From JANQRX01 sp963663975 (GTDB lineage Bacteria; Pseudomonadota; Alphaproteobacteria; Rhizobiales; Kaistiaceae), in the NCBI GenBank assembly GCA_963663975.2, contig CAXXRA010000005.1, positions 354,984 to 418,983 of the forward strand: 64,000 bases of DNA, given 5' to 3'. Shown piece by piece: positions 25,228-37,264 of this stretch. The translations under genes were made by a program, and so were the position numbers. The notes under the pieces were generated by a model that saw nothing but the letters and a program-made list of their open reading frames with translations, searched no databases and was not told the DNA's origin. Within the stretch, counting starts at the first letter, position 1; each line of letters begins with the position of its first letter.

Positions 25228-26260
25228 CTGTGAAGCTTCAACAGGTTGTCCCGGTTCAGGCCGAGTCGGCTGATTGGTGTTTGTCGATTGATGGCATGGG
25301 GTCGATGCCAGTTGTAGCGGTGCTGCCATTTCGGCAGCCATCTGCTTTTCGCTGGTCTGAGTTGTGGAATTCGGTTGCGTAGGCCCATTCTCGCAACATT
25401 GTCTGGATGAAGCGTTCGGCCTTGCCGTTGGTCTGAGGCGTGTAGGGTTTGGTGCGGATATGCTTGATGGTGAGCCTTCGGCAGGCATCGCGGAAGGCCT
25501 TGGATCTGTAGCATGCTTCCGTTGTCGGTCATGACGGTGGCGGGTGATGGTAACGCCGAGGGTGGCAGTAGGTTACGGCGGCTTCGAGGAAGGCCACGGC
25601 GCTTTCCTTTTTCTCGTTCGGGAAGATGTCGGCAAAGCCGATGCGGGAATGGTCGTCGATGGCGACGTGGACATACTCCCAACCGGGCGCGGTGCCGTTA
25701 TGGCGCTGGTTGCTCTGGCGCCTGCGATCGCCGGTGATGCGATGGCCGACACGATTGAAGCGACCGAGCTTCTTGATGTCCATATGGATGATTTCGCCTG
25801 GCGTTTCGCGCTCATAGCGCGGGCGTGGCTGGTTGGGCTCGAGGGCGGACAACAGGCTGAGGCCACGCCGCTTGAGAATACGGCTGACGGTCGCCCGGCT
25901 GAGGCCGAGTTCCTGGGCGATGTGGTCCTGCGTGCAACGAGCCCGGCGCAAGACCTCGACCGCTTCGCCGGTGGCCCAAGGCGTTTGGCTTGGCGAGGAA
26001 TGGGGCCTGGAGGACCGGTCGGCAAGCCCGGCAATGCCCTCCGCGCGAAACCGGCCCAACCACTTGGCGACGGTCTTGGCCGTTGTCTTGAAACGGCGTG
26101 CGGCCTGAGCCTTCGTCATGGCCTCATCCATGACGGCGCGAACCATGGCCTCTCGACCTTTCGGCGTAAGATGGGCATTCTGGTGAACGTCCATTCGGTC
26201 CTCCGGAGAATCACTGACGTTGGCTGACATCAGCTTCTCTCGACAGGACCGAATGGACAA
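25224..26260 (-). pseudogene. IS481-family transposase, frameshifted
   Basis: From ATG 26260 the N-terminal HTH region and the first part of the integrase core (IHMDIKKLGRF, HVAIDDHSR) match copy 2. The frame breaks at VTYCHPRR (about 25560), where copy 2 continues VTYFATLGVTITRVMTDNG. Further small indels follow near 25510, 25340 and 25290. The catalytic core is disrupted. Copy 2 could act on it in trans. Confidence 0.88.
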
Positions 26261-26277
26261 CGTCCTGAAAATTCACA
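25229..26277 (-). mobile_element. IS481-family insertion sequence, copy 1
   Basis: Ends TGTGAAGCTTCAACAGG (left) and complementary TGTGAATTTTCAGGACG (right). Flanks CCTAGC (left) and CCTAGA (right) agree in five of six bases, fitting the NCTAGN target preference known for IS481. Inserted between the ydcF-like stop and a small CTAGAGCCC element. 1049 bp, versus 1047 in the intact copy 2. Confidence 0.92.
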
Positions 26278-26470
26278 CCTAGAGCCCTTTCAACCAACTC
26301 GGAGCCATTCTGACGGAGCGATTTTGTGACAAGATCAAGTGAAGGCTCGAAGAGCGTATCGGGGATACGGTCGAGAGACCTGGCGCCGGAATTGGCGCAA
26401 AATTGCCCGTCCCTTCGGGTTTGTTGATTGGCGGGCGCCCAACGCCGAACCAATCTGGAACGATGCGGGG
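26278..26470. repeat. CTAGAGCCC small element, copy with a degraded right end
   Basis: Begins CTAGAGCCCTTTCAACC and matches the complete copy at 39025-39225 through GCGATTTTGTGACAAGA, TTGGCGCAAAAT and CCCGTCCCTTCGGG. The right terminal repeat is lost. It carries no coding frame. Lies between IS481 copy 1 and the carbamoylase stop. Confidence 0.75.
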
Positions 26471-26532
26471 GCATCGCCCGTCGATCGTTTCGACGCTGGT
26501 TCGCCTCGCCAATCGTCAAACAATCGCCGTCG

Positions 26533-27468
26533 CTATGGCGGCGGGATCGGGCCCTTCCTTTCGACAATGAGCCGATAGTGTTCCGGCTCGCGGTGGCGGG
26601 CGAGATCGAAGATCGTCTTGGCGTAGCGGCTTCCCATATCGAGATCGGCGCGCGCCGTAATGACTTCGTCCTCGAGACTTGTAGCCATCGCAACGATCTC
26701 ACCGGAGGGCGCCACAATGACGCTCTGCCCGATCATGTCCGAGCCCTCCTCCTTGCCGCATTTGGCGGTGCCGACGACCCAGGTCGAGTTCTGGTAGGCG
26801 CCCGCCTGCATCGACAGATGATTGTGGAACGAGGTGAGCCCGTCGATATCGGCGAAGCCGGTGTGGGCGATCGGCGTGTTGTAGCCCAAGAGCACCATCT
26901 CGACGCCCTGGAGGCCCATCACCCGGTACATTTCCGGCCAGCGCCGGTCGTTGCAGATGCACATGCCGACGACGCCGCCGAAACCGCGCCAGACCGGGAA
27001 GCCGAGATTGCCCGGCTCGAAATACCATTTCTCCAGATGTTGGTACGTCCGGCCGGGCTGCGGCGTCGCATGGCCGGGAAGATGGACTTTCCGGTATTTG
27101 CCGATGATCGTCCCGTTCTTGTCGACGATGACCGAGGTGTTGAAGCGGTGCTTCTTTCCGTCCTCGACGAGGAGTTCGGCATAGCCGAGATAAAAGCCGA
27201 TGCCGAGGTTCTTCGCTTCTTCGAAGAGAATCCTCGTCTCCGGCCCCGGCATCTCGCGCTCAAACCAGGTTTCGAGCTCGGCCTCGTCCTCGATCACCCA
27301 GCGCGGGAAGAAGCTGGTGAGTGCAAGCTCGGGGAAGACGACGAGATCGGCGTTGGCCGCCTTGGCTTCGCGCATCATGGCCAAGAGGCGCCCGACCGTG
27401 GAGGCGCGGGTCTCGTCCCTGGCGATCGGTCCCATCTGCGCCGAAGCAAGATTGACGATGCGGGCCAT
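26533..27468 (-). CDS. N-carbamoyl-D-amino-acid hydrolase-like carbon-nitrogen hydrolase
   Basis: A nitrilase-superfamily enzyme of 311 residues. ATG 27468 (MARIVNLASAQMGP). The catalytic triad is visible: Glu in VVFPELALTSF, Lys in GKYRKVHLPGH and Cys in GMCICNDRRWPEMY. The CICNDRRWPE motif and length fit N-carbamoyl-D-amino acid amidohydrolase, which releases D-amino acids from hydantoin breakdown. No hydantoinase is adjacent, so the physiological substrate is uncertain. The frame is intact. Confidence 0.9.
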   Translation of the reverse strand: MARIVNLASAQMGPIARDETRASTVGRLLAMMREAKAANADLVVFPELALTSFFPRWVIEDEAELETWFEREMPGPETRILFEEAKNLGIGFYLGYAELLVEDGKKHRFNTSVIVDKNGTIIGKYRKVHLPGHATPQPGRTYQHLEKWYFEPGNLGFPVWRGFGGVVGMCICNDRRWPEMYRVMGLQGVEMVLLGYNTPIAHTGFADIDGLTSFHNHLSMQAGAYQNSTWVVGTAKCGKEEGSDMIGQSVIVAPSGEIVAMATSLEDEVITARADLDMGSRYAKTIFDLARHREPEHYRLIVERKGPIPPP

Positions 27469-27552
27469 GCCTACGCTCCTTGCGAGTTGACGACGCTCCG
27501 GAGGGTGGTTCTCGATCCTGCTGCTGTCATGGTGAAAAAAATGTGCAGCTCT

Positions 27553-27833
27553 CGTCGCGCATGTCAACGGTCCCTCGGACGGTCCGGTCGGTCGTGCGGC
27601 GTTTCCGTGCCGCCGGCCTCGACGATGTCACCGCCTATCCCAGCTTCTATGGCGGCAAGGCCATGGAGGCCTATTTCGAACCAGTGGCAATGTCCCGGCT
27701 TGCTGACGGGGAAAAAGAGGCATGGCTGGCCGCCAAGGCGACCGCCCTTGCCGACGGAAACATTTTACATGATGCATACGGTGCACTGTGCTTTGGGGAC
27801 CAAGCCCGGCTAACGTCCTTGATCATACGATGA
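27553..27833 (+). pseudogene. C-terminal fragment of an unidentified enzyme
   Basis: The frame carries a coherent protein tail: RFRAAGLDDVTAYPSF, AYFEPVAMSRLADGEKEAW and DGNILHDAYGALCFG. It may be the C-terminus of a SAM-dependent methyltransferase, but I cannot confirm this. There is no plausible start or N-terminal domain upstream, and the end (TSLIIR) may be noncoding. Confidence 0.4.
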
Positions 27834-28011
27834 CCCACGTGACGGCCGGTTCTGACAGCACTTCTCCGACATCGTTGATCACCCGCGGGATGTCTCCTTC
27901 TGGGGTGTGGAGCGGACATTGTCGCCGGGTTCAACGACGGCAGCTGATGACCGACCCAGAGCAGTCGTAATTGTGCTCTACTATCCGCGCCGTTCGGGAG
28001 GAGTGCGAAAC

Positions 28012-28584
28012 ATGTTGGGGCGGGAGACGAGACGACTTTCAGTTGCCGCCGGGATGGCCATCGCGCTTGGGGTGTCGGCTGCGGTGGCGTTCGACCCGGC
28101 AGACGTTGAGAAGCTCCTGAAAACGCACAATTGCGTGAAATGCGACCTGACGGGCGCGATCCTGTCGCGGGCGAATCTGAGGAACGCGGACCTGGATGAC
28201 GCGGATCTGACGGGCGTGAACTTGACAGGCGCGAATCTGTCGCGCGCGGACCTGACCGATGCAACCTTGACGGAAGCGTTCCTGATGGACGCGGACCTGT
28301 GGCGCGCGACCCTGACCGGCGCGACCTTGATAGGCGCAAACCTGTCGCGCGCGGACCTGATGGACGCGACCTTGACGGACGCGTTCCTGATGGACGCCAG
28401 CCTGCGACGCACGAACCTGACGGGCGCGACCTTGACGGGCGCGAACCTGTCGCGCGCGGACCTGCGGGGCGCGAACCTGACGGACGCGGACCTGTCGGAA
28501 GCGACCCTGACAGGCGCGGACCTGATGGACGCAATCGAGTGCAATACAACGGCGCCGGACGGCCAAGTCAGCAGCTGCCCTTAG
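28012..28584 (+). CDS. exported pentapeptide-repeat protein
   Basis: A 190-residue protein. The signal peptide (RRLSVAAGMAIALGVSAAVA) is followed by a CxxC lead-in (HNCVKCDLTGA). About 25 A(D/N)LxX pentapeptides then run from residue about 50 to 178, predicting a right-handed quadrilateral beta-helix. Ends in a short Cys-containing tail (IECNTTAPDGQVSSC). Start ATG 28012 is preferred over longer upstream frames because it precedes the signal peptide. Function unknown. The DNA repeats are codon-level and are not a CRISPR array. Confidence 0.9.
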   Translation: MLGRETRRLSVAAGMAIALGVSAAVAFDPADVEKLLKTHNCVKCDLTGAILSRANLRNADLDDADLTGVNLTGANLSRADLTDATLTEAFLMDADLWRATLTGATLIGANLSRADLMDATLTDAFLMDASLRRTNLTGATLTGANLSRADLRGANLTDADLSEATLTGADLMDAIECNTTAPDGQVSSCP

Positions 28585-28764
28585 GCCGAGACGGCTTCCC
28601 GATGAAGCTCAAGACGACCTTGTACCCGAGTGCGACGGTCGCCGCGATGCTACCGTCGTACAATCCAGGGTCGATGGCCGCCCAAATCCTACGCAAGCCT
28701 GTGGATCACCCGATGCTCGATCGCGGCTGCGCTCTAGAAGCCCTCGAAGACATTTCCGCTGAGA

Positions 28765-30954
<2,190 letters not shown>

Positions 30955-31016
30955 ATTCTCTCCGATCGTGTTCTGAATTTTTCCACTCTGTTCCGCATAC
31001 AAGGATGTGAACGAAG

Positions 31017-31258
31017 GAAATCAACAGGTTGATCGATGCGATTACCGGCAGTGTGGCCGTGGATCGGGTCAAAGACAAGATGCTGGCACTGGATGCCCGT
31101 AAGGCAGACTTGGAACGTCTGGTCAAAGAGACCGACGAGCCTCCGGCCCCGACCCTCATATGGCAGAGCACTACCGCAAGGAAGTGGCGCGGCTGCGCGA
31201 GACTCCTACAGAAGAGAACCATCGCCATGAAGCGACGCAGATGCGCGCGAATCGCGCC
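31017..31258 (+). pseudogene. C-terminal relic of a large serine recombinase
   Basis: Frame 1 reads LIDAITGSVAVDRVKDKML, ALDARKADLERLV and EPPAP. A shifted frame continues HMAEHYRKEVARLRETP. This pattern matches the coiled-coil C-terminus of site-specific serine recombinases. No catalytic domain is nearby. It marks a former integrative element next to katG, now followed by IS1182. Confidence 0.6.
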
Positions 31259-31346
31259 AATGTCTTTGAAATCATAGGGATTTCACATGGTATGTTGACC
31301 GAGGCGACATCGTCACCGCGCGGACCTGGACGGCAGTTCGTGACCC

Positions 31347-33009
31347 TGGCTGTGTAAAAACGCTGCGGGTGTTATGATTCTCCTGATCCGTGCGGCGGGA
31401 GGGTCTGATGAAGCGTTTTGTGGAAGGCGTTGATCGCGAGCAAGGCACTTTGTTCCCGGTGCTGCTGGACGACTGGATTGATGAAGACAATCCGGTTCGG
31501 GTGATTGACGTTTTTGTTGACGAACTCGATCTCGGCGAACTCGGGTTCGGCGGTGTCGATCCAAAGGCGACCGGTCGGCCGTCGTACCACCCATCGGTTC
31601 TCCTGAAGCTTTACATCTACGGTTATCTCAACCGAGTTCAGTCGAGCCGCCGTCTCGAGCGTGAAGCCGGTCGCAATGTCGAAGTGATGTGGCTGACGGG
31701 CCGTCTGGCTCCTGATCACAAAACGATTGCCGACTTCCGCAAGGACAATGGCCGTGCGATCCGCCGGGTTTGCGCGCAGTTCGTGCAGCTGTGCCGGCAG
31801 CTGTGCCTGCTTGCTGCGGCCAGCGTCGCGATCGACGGTTCCAAGTTCAAGGCAGTCAACAACCGGGACCGGAACTTCACTCGCGCTAAGATGCAGCGAC
31901 GCCTGCTGCAGATCGAGGACAGCGTCGCACGCTATCTACATCAGCTCGACACCGCCGACCGGCAGGAACCGTCGGAGGCATTGGCGGCCAAGACCGAACA
32001 GCTGAAGGAGAAGATTGGACGGCTCAAGCAAGAGATGGTGCGTCTTGAGGGCCTTAAAGCCCGGATGCTTGCAACGCCCGACAGGCAGATCTCGCTTACC
32101 GATCCAGATGCGCGCTCCATGGCGACCAGCGGCCGGGGATCGGGCGTTGTCGGCTACAATGTCCAGGCCAGCGTTGAGATCGATCACCATCTGATCGTTG
32201 CCCATGATGTGACGAACGTCGGGACCGATCGGGCGCAGCTGTCACCGATGTCCAAGAAGACCAAGGCCGTCCTGGGGGTGGACGAACTCGATGTCGTTGC
32301 CGATCGGGGCTACTTCTCAAGTCTGGAGATCCTGGCCTGCCACGAGGCGGACATCACGGTCACGTTGCCCAAACCGATCACCTCAGGCGTCAAGGCCAAA
32401 GGTCGCTATGGCAAGCAGGACTTCCGTTATGTGGTTGAGGACGACGTCTACATCTGCCCCGCCGGCGAACGGCTGACCTATCGCTACACGACCGAGGAGA
32501 ATGGGTTGGTCCTACGCCGGTACTGGACCAATGTGTGTCAGACATGCGCCATCAAGGACAAGTGCACCACCGGCAAGGAGCGCCGGGTCGCTCGCTGGGA
32601 GCATGAACATCTTCTCGAAGCTGTTCAGCGGCGGCTTGATGAGAACCCGGACAAGATGCGCCAGCGTCGCGAGACGGTCGAGCATCCCTTCGGCACGATC
32701 AAGATGTGGATGGGCGCGACCCACTTCTTGATGAAGCGACTCAAAAACGTCCGCACCGAGATGGCGCTGAATGTGCTCGCCTACAATCTCACCCGGGTCA
32801 TGAACATCATCGGCATCCGCCCGCTGATGGCGGCGATCCGGGCGTGAGGGCCGTCACACCGGCAGTTTGACCTCGCTCGCGCATCCCAGACCCCAATAGC
32901 GGCCTGCTCGGCGCCGATCCGAGCCCAAACTCGCCCGCCGCTTCTCATTGCCCAAATATCGGCGGCTCGGAGATCCGATCGAAAAACGTCAGCCGTTTCT
33001 ACACGCCCA
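31347..33009 (+). mobile_element. IS1182-family insertion sequence
   Basis: Inverted ends GGCTGTGTAAAAACGCTG (about 31348) and, at the right, the complement of GGGCGTGTAGAAACGGCTG (to about 33009). Encloses one intact transposase. The exact boundary bases and the target duplication could not be fixed. Confidence 0.75.
31408..32847 (+). CDS. IS1182-family transposase
   Basis: 479 residues from ATG 31408 (MKRFVEGVDREQGTLF). The N-terminal DUF772-like domain contains YHPSVLLKLYIYGYLNR. The catalytic core has VAIDGSKFKAVN (first Asp) and LDVVADRGYFSS (second Asp). A Cys-rich insert (CQTCAIKDKC) precedes the final Glu region RRETVEHPFGTIKMWMG. The frame is intact, so it is potentially active. Confidence 0.95.
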   Translation: MKRFVEGVDREQGTLFPVLLDDWIDEDNPVRVIDVFVDELDLGELGFGGVDPKATGRPSYHPSVLLKLYIYGYLNRVQSSRRLEREAGRNVEVMWLTGRLAPDHKTIADFRKDNGRAIRRVCAQFVQLCRQLCLLAAASVAIDGSKFKAVNNRDRNFTRAKMQRRLLQIEDSVARYLHQLDTADRQEPSEALAAKTEQLKEKIGRLKQEMVRLEGLKARMLATPDRQISLTDPDARSMATSGRGSGVVGYNVQASVEIDHHLIVAHDVTNVGTDRAQLSPMSKKTKAVLGVDELDVVADRGYFSSLEILACHEADITVTLPKPITSGVKAKGRYGKQDFRYVVEDDVYICPAGERLTYRYTTEENGLVLRRYWTNVCQTCAIKDKCTTGKERRVARWEHEHLLEAVQRRLDENPDKMRQRRETVEHPFGTIKMWMGATHFLMKRLKNVRTEMALNVLAYNLTRVMNIIGIRPLMAAIRA

Positions 33010-33295
33010 AGACCCAGCTCGGACGTCGCGCGGCACGGATTGCAGCGTATACGGTTCCGGGGTGATCGCCAGTTCACGATTCGCGCAAGGGGAGCAGGAG
33101 CAACCGTTGTCGATGCTATGGTTGTAGCCGTGGCCAAGTCGGCGTCTGCGGGCCGCACTGACTGTTTAGCGAGCCAGACGAGATGCAGCCCTTCTGTGAT
33201 AGTATCGAACTGGCAAGGGAGGAATGATTGCAGCGGAGTGAACATCTGACGGTGCGTCAGACTGGATCTCAGCTCTTATGGCAGAGGAAAAATTC
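33010..33295. other. gene-free region downstream of IS1182
   Basis: No frame with recognisable content on either strand. AGGA before the ATG at 33296 serves the next small gene. Confidence 0.4.
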
Positions 33296-33475
33296 ATGCA
33301 AAATCGAATCGAAATGTTCGAGGTCGATCAATCGCTTGAACTCCTAAACCGAACGCTCGCAGACAAAGAAATTTCGCCGGGCAATGTCATCTCGATCCAC
33401 GAGCAACCAGCAATCCTTATGGAAAACATGGGGCCGCAAACCAAGGCCAAATACCGCGTTTACTACACTGGCTAG
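33296..33475 (+). CDS. hypothetical 59-residue protein
   Basis: ATG 33296 (MQNRIEMFEVDQSLELLNR) has AGGA at suitable spacing; an alternative start lies at 33278. The acidic N-terminal half is followed by VISIHEQPAILMENMG and a C-terminal YRVYYTG strand. The pattern (short alpha then beta) resembles small ligand-binding families, but I cannot name one. Confidence 0.5.
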   Translation: MQNRIEMFEVDQSLELLNRTLADKEISPGNVISIHEQPAILMENMGPQTKAKYRVYYTG

Positions 33476-33649
33476 CGTTCTCGCCTCTTCTACTCTGTTC
33501 GGGCCCCCGAGCTTTGATCGCAACGCGCGGGACCGCGGTCGCGACATGCGTCGCGAAAATCCCTTGGTTTTGAGGTTCCGACTCAGTCTTCCTCTGTCAA
33601 GCGGCCAACCAGCGGAACGCGCTCGAACATTTCCGGGCCATGAGGCCCC

Positions 33650-33964
33650 TCAAGCGCCGGCCAGCGCCTCCAGTCGTTCCATGAACGAAGGGCCGTCATA
33701 GATTTCGCTTGTCGCGATGATTTCGGTTTCGATCGCATCGAAATAGTTGTCGAGCACCGTTGCCCGCTCATGGGCCAGCGGCGGGTCGCAATAGCATGTC
33801 TCGCTCCATTGCACCCTGCCGTCCGGCACCATGACGGCGCGATTCAACGCCGCGACGATCTCGGCCCCGTCCGGCTTCTGGCGCGCAATCGAACCGTCGC
33901 CGATGCGCCGGCGCAGTTCGGCCGCCATATCTTCACGAAACGCGCCCGTTACCCGATAGATCAT
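33650..33964 (-). CDS. conserved hypothetical protein
   Basis: 104 residues, ATG 33964 with GGGAG upstream. Begins MIYRVTGAFREDMAAELRR and contains IVAALNRAVMVPDGRVQWSE and CYCDPPLAHERATVLD. Compact, soluble, no membrane segment. It looks like a real gene by codon pattern and ribosome-binding site; family not recognised. Same strand as the following small membrane protein and MFS genes. Confidence 0.7.
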   Translation of the reverse strand: MIYRVTGAFREDMAAELRRRIGDGSIARQKPDGAEIVAALNRAVMVPDGRVQWSETCYCDPPLAHERATVLDNYFDAIETEIIATSEIYDGPSFMERLEALAGA

Positions 33965-34019
33965 GATCGGCTCCCTTGTCGTGCCGTGTCAGGAAGCCTC
34001 GCCGATTGGCGTTCGGTTT

Positions 34020-34187
34020 TCAATAGAGCGCCCCCATCGCGTCCCGTACCGCCGGCAGCACGAATGACGAAGCGACGCCGACCACCGCGCCCGCGATGAT
34101 CCTGACCCACACGGCGCCCAGATACGGGGCGAGGCCGGCCAGCGCGCCGCAGACGGCCCCGTAAAAGCCGATTCCGGTAAAGTCCAT
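34020..34187 (-). CDS. small two-helix membrane protein
   Basis: 55 residues from ATG 34187 (MDFTGIGFYGAVCGAL) with GGGGAGAGG upstream. Two hydrophobic helices (FYGAVCGALAGLAPYLG and IIAGAVVGVASSFVL) rich in small residues are followed by a short tail. No named family. Confidence 0.6.
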   Translation of the reverse strand: MDFTGIGFYGAVCGALAGLAPYLGAVWVRIIAGAVVGVASSFVLPAVRDAMGALY

Positions 34188-34327
34188 GACCTCTCCCCTT
34201 TCCGGCACCAGACAAAGCACGCCGTCCACGGACCGCCGGAACTCCGCTCAAGACCGATCTTAGCGGAAAGTGGAAGCGTTTGGAGGGCGGAATGGGCCAG
34301 CATAACGCCCACGCCCGGCAATAGCGC

Positions 34328-35470
34328 TCAGGTCGGGTTCGCTCGCCGGCCCTGCGTGACCATCATCGTCAGCATCCCCAGCAGCAATGGGACGATGGCG
34401 AAATACAGGACGCCGGCGCCCAGCGCGGCAAACAGAAAGCCCGAGACCAGCGGGCCGAGCGCGGCGCCGAAATCGCGCCAGGTCTGCATCACCGCCAATC
34501 GCTGCATCGCGCTTTCATGCGGCACGCTCATTGCCACGGCCGCCGGGCCGACGGCCGAGATCACGCTTCGCGCAATGATGATGAGACCTGCTCCGACATA
34601 GATGGCGCCAGCCCCGATGGTTGCGAATCCCACCGCCAGAACGATCACCGAGATATTCAGAAGGCGCCAAACGCCGACCTTGTCGCCGAGCACACCACCC
34701 AACGGCGCGAAGAAAAATATCACCAGACGCTGCGAGGCCAGCAGGATGCCGCCGCTCAACATCGCGACCTCGACCGACGCCGAGTCCAGCAGAACCAGGG
34801 CGATGGTCATGGTGAAGACGCCATCGGCGCCAAATCCGACGACAAAGAACAGAAGGTCGGACAGCGCTGGTTTGGGAAACCAGTGACGGTTTGATGGAGG
34901 TGGTTTTTCGTTGTCCGGTGGTAGCAGGAAAGCCAGCGGGATAGCCGCCAGTGAGACGACGCCGAGCACCAGAAAGATCGCCTGGGCACCAAGCAGCCCG
35001 GCCAGCCACGCTCCGACGGTCAGTGACAAAGCCGGGCCGATCTGCATGATCGCGCGGCTGAGCCCGACCCGCGCGCCGGCGCGCTTGCGGTCGTCGATCG
35101 CGTAGGCAAGCGTGATCAGCGACATCGCGGCGAAGGAAAGCCCCCAGACGATCCGGGCGAAGAGCAGCACCGGACTGCCATCGCCGAGCCAGTAGAGCAG
35201 CGTCGAACCGGCGCCGCCGATGGCCGCGATGATCGTCATCCGTCGCAAACCGAGGGCGTCGGTAAGTCGGACAATCTGAGTGTAGGTGAGAATGCGGATG
35301 ATCCGGTTGGCGGACAGCAGGATACCGACCCAGACCAGCGTGATGCCGAACTCCGCCGCGTTCACCGGTAGAACAACGTAAATCAGCGCGTCGCCGATGA
35401 GCGCAATCGACAGGACACCGGCGGAAATCGACGTGGGCGCGGCGCCGGGCGTGGTCACACCGCCGTTCAA
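34328..35470 (-). CDS. major facilitator superfamily transporter
   Basis: A 380-residue, 11-12 helix MFS protein. Motif-A-like elements are IVRLTDALGLRRM after TM2 and GGVLGDKVGVWR in the second half, with a cytosolic Pro-rich linker (LLPPDNEKPPPS) between halves. Substrate unknown. The start is uncertain: TTG at 35470 or the GTG four codons later. Downstream are small genes on the same strand. The frame is intact. Confidence 0.85.
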   Translation of the reverse strand: MNGGVTTPGAAPTSISAGVLSIALIGDALIYVVLPVNAAEFGITLVWVGILLSANRIIRILTYTQIVRLTDALGLRRMTIIAAIGGAGSTLLYWLGDGSPVLLFARIVWGLSFAAMSLITLAYAIDDRKRAGARVGLSRAIMQIGPALSLTVGAWLAGLLGAQAIFLVLGVVSLAAIPLAFLLPPDNEKPPPSNRHWFPKPALSDLLFFVVGFGADGVFTMTIALVLLDSASVEVAMLSGGILLASQRLVIFFFAPLGGVLGDKVGVWRLLNISVIVLAVGFATIGAGAIYVGAGLIIIARSVISAVGPAAVAMSVPHESAMQRLAVMQTWRDFGAALGPLVSGFLFAALGAGVLYFAIVPLLLGMLTMMVTQGRRANPT

Positions 35471-35566
35471 TGGAAGAAAAGGCGGCCGCTCTCGACCCCT
35501 GGCTGGAGTTCAACTTTCTCGATCAAGTTCCTGCAGCCTTGTCCGGGCGTTGCCGCGACCAACGGC

Positions 35567-36640
35567 CTACACCGGCGTTATGGTCACCGCAATCAGATCA
35601 TGATCCGAGATCGGGGCTTCATCCTCGCCAATTGCGGGAAGGGTGGCTGCGCGCTCGGCCACCAGCCCGCGGGTGAAGAACCAGTCCACCCGCCCGGGTG
35701 CCGTCACCTGGACATGCCTCCCAACGCGCCGGGTCGGCCCCGGCCGATTGCACGCCTGCCAGTCGAACCCGGCCGCCGCTGCGGCGTCGAACAGCGGCTC
35801 ATAGGACATCGGAGAGACGAACCGATGGGGGTCCTCGGCAACGGCGGCAGCGCGCCAACTCTGGTCTCTTGCCGAGGCGAGCGTGGTTGTGAAGGTGTTG
35901 AAGTCTCCACCGATGACCACCGGTCCCTTGCCCGCACAAGCATCGACGGCCGCCAACAGAACGCTCATCTGCGCCGCGCGCTGCCGCGGGCTGCCAGCGC
36001 TTTCAAAGTGGACCGAGAAGAAACCAATCTCGAGGCCACCGATCGGTATCGTTGCGGCCATTCCGATGCGACCGCCCACGCGCTGTTCACCGTTTCCTCC
36101 GTCAAACCACTCGCCGGTGGTTTCAAGCCGGCACAAGGCGGGTCGTATCATCGGGCTGCGGGATAGAATCGCAGCCCCGTGCAAGCCCGCTGCGTTCTCC
36201 TCCCCCGCGTGGCGTCGGCGTTCACGTTCGTTACCCAGGCCCAACTCGACGAACTCGACACCGAATGCGTAGCCCTGGTTCAGACGCTCGGCGAGTTCGC
36301 TTGTGGTGTGGCGCTGGCCCGAACGCGCCATGCCCAGATCGAGCTCGGTCAGCAGGTTGACGTCCGCGCCGGCGGTGGCAAGAAGCGCGGCCGACGCCTC
36401 CACATACTTGCACCGCTCAAGATTCCAAAACGCCACTCTGGCGGACCCGTCCAACGTGGTTGCCGGCGCCGGCGGCTGGCGAAGCTCGATCTTGCGCAGG
36501 GCCTCGATCTCGGCAGCCGCTTTTGCGTGGACGGCGCGGCTGGTTGGGCCTGCAGCAAGCTCTCGCCTGCGCGCCGCCGACACGCGCGGAATCTCGTCGC
36601 AGGTGTCGAAACTCAGTTGGTCGGACGCCGGCACAACCAC
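35567..36640 (-). CDS. endonuclease/exonuclease/phosphatase (EEP) family protein
   Basis: 357 residues. GTG start at 36640 with an AGGAGGG ribosome-binding site. The EEP signatures are in order: Asn in VAFWNLERC, Glu in LLTELDLGM, His in FFSVHFES, GGDFNTF and the terminal SDHDLIAV. An N-terminal extension of about 65 residues precedes the domain, with no obvious signal peptide. Probably a Mg-dependent phosphodiesterase or phosphatase. Substrate unknown. Confidence 0.88.
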   Translation of the reverse strand: MVVPASDQLSFDTCDEIPRVSAARRRELAAGPTSRAVHAKAAAEIEALRKIELRQPPAPATTLDGSARVAFWNLERCKYVEASAALLATAGADVNLLTELDLGMARSGQRHTTSELAERLNQGYAFGVEFVELGLGNERERRRHAGEENAAGLHGAAILSRSPMIRPALCRLETTGEWFDGGNGEQRVGGRIGMAATIPIGGLEIGFFSVHFESAGSPRQRAAQMSVLLAAVDACAGKGPVVIGGDFNTFTTTLASARDQSWRAAAVAEDPHRFVSPMSYEPLFDAAAAAGFDWQACNRPGPTRRVGRHVQVTAPGRVDWFFTRGLVAERAATLPAIGEDEAPISDHDLIAVTITPV

Positions 36641-36890
36641 GCTCTCCCTCCTTCAGGTGTATGGCCGTCCCAGCCGCCCCGGACGATCAAAGCGGATTTG
36701 CTGCTCAATGTGGGCTCCCCGGATGTTTGCGTGGTGTGACACCTTGCGCCTTCTTGCCCGAAGAACAAGGTGACCGCAAACCCGGTCGGGCTTCGTCCCA
36801 CACTCGCCGGGCACGGTCCCATGCAATAAGCTGGCGCCTCCGATGCTTGGCTCGGACGGGCCGGCGCATCGCAAAAGGGAGGGATTTTCC

Positions 36891-37142
36891 ATGCCGACAT
36901 TCATCCTGTCGCTGAGTTTTACCGACCAGGGCATTCGCGTCATCAAGGAGGCACCACAGCGCGCCGCGGCGGCCAGAGACCTCGCCCGCAGTGTCGGGGT
37001 GGAGCTCGGAGAGATCTATCTGACCACCGGCGACAGCGATCTTTTGATCTTCGCCGAAGCGCCCGACGGCGACAACATCGCCAAGTTTGCCCTGGCCCCG
37101 TCTTCGCTGGGGAATGTGCGCACCAAGACGGCACGGGCGTAG
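36891..37142 (+). CDS. GYD-domain protein
   Basis: 83 residues from ATG 36891 (MPTFILSLSFTDQGIRVIKE) with GGGAGGG upstream. The pattern TFILSLSFTDQG then GVELGEIYLTTGDSDLLIF is typical of the small GYD family (ferredoxin-like fold, unknown function). Faces the FAD monooxygenase downstream. Confidence 0.88.
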   Translation: MPTFILSLSFTDQGIRVIKEAPQRAAAARDLARSVGVELGEIYLTTGDSDLLIFAEAPDGDNIAKFALAPSSLGNVRTKTARA

Positions 37143-37264
37143 CCCGAATCGGAATATCAACGGTTGATCTCCGAACTGCCCTAGTCGACCATCGCGCCGC
37201 CGGGCCCGGCGTTTTAGCGGGCGAGGCCGCGGATCAAGCCGACCACGAGATCGACCAAGACCTG

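Noticed and set aside
28140..28540. Regular short DNA repeats resembling a CRISPR array
   Set aside because: The 15-bp periodicity is from pentapeptide codons (A-D/N-L-x-x) in an exported protein; there are no constant repeats separated by unique spacers.
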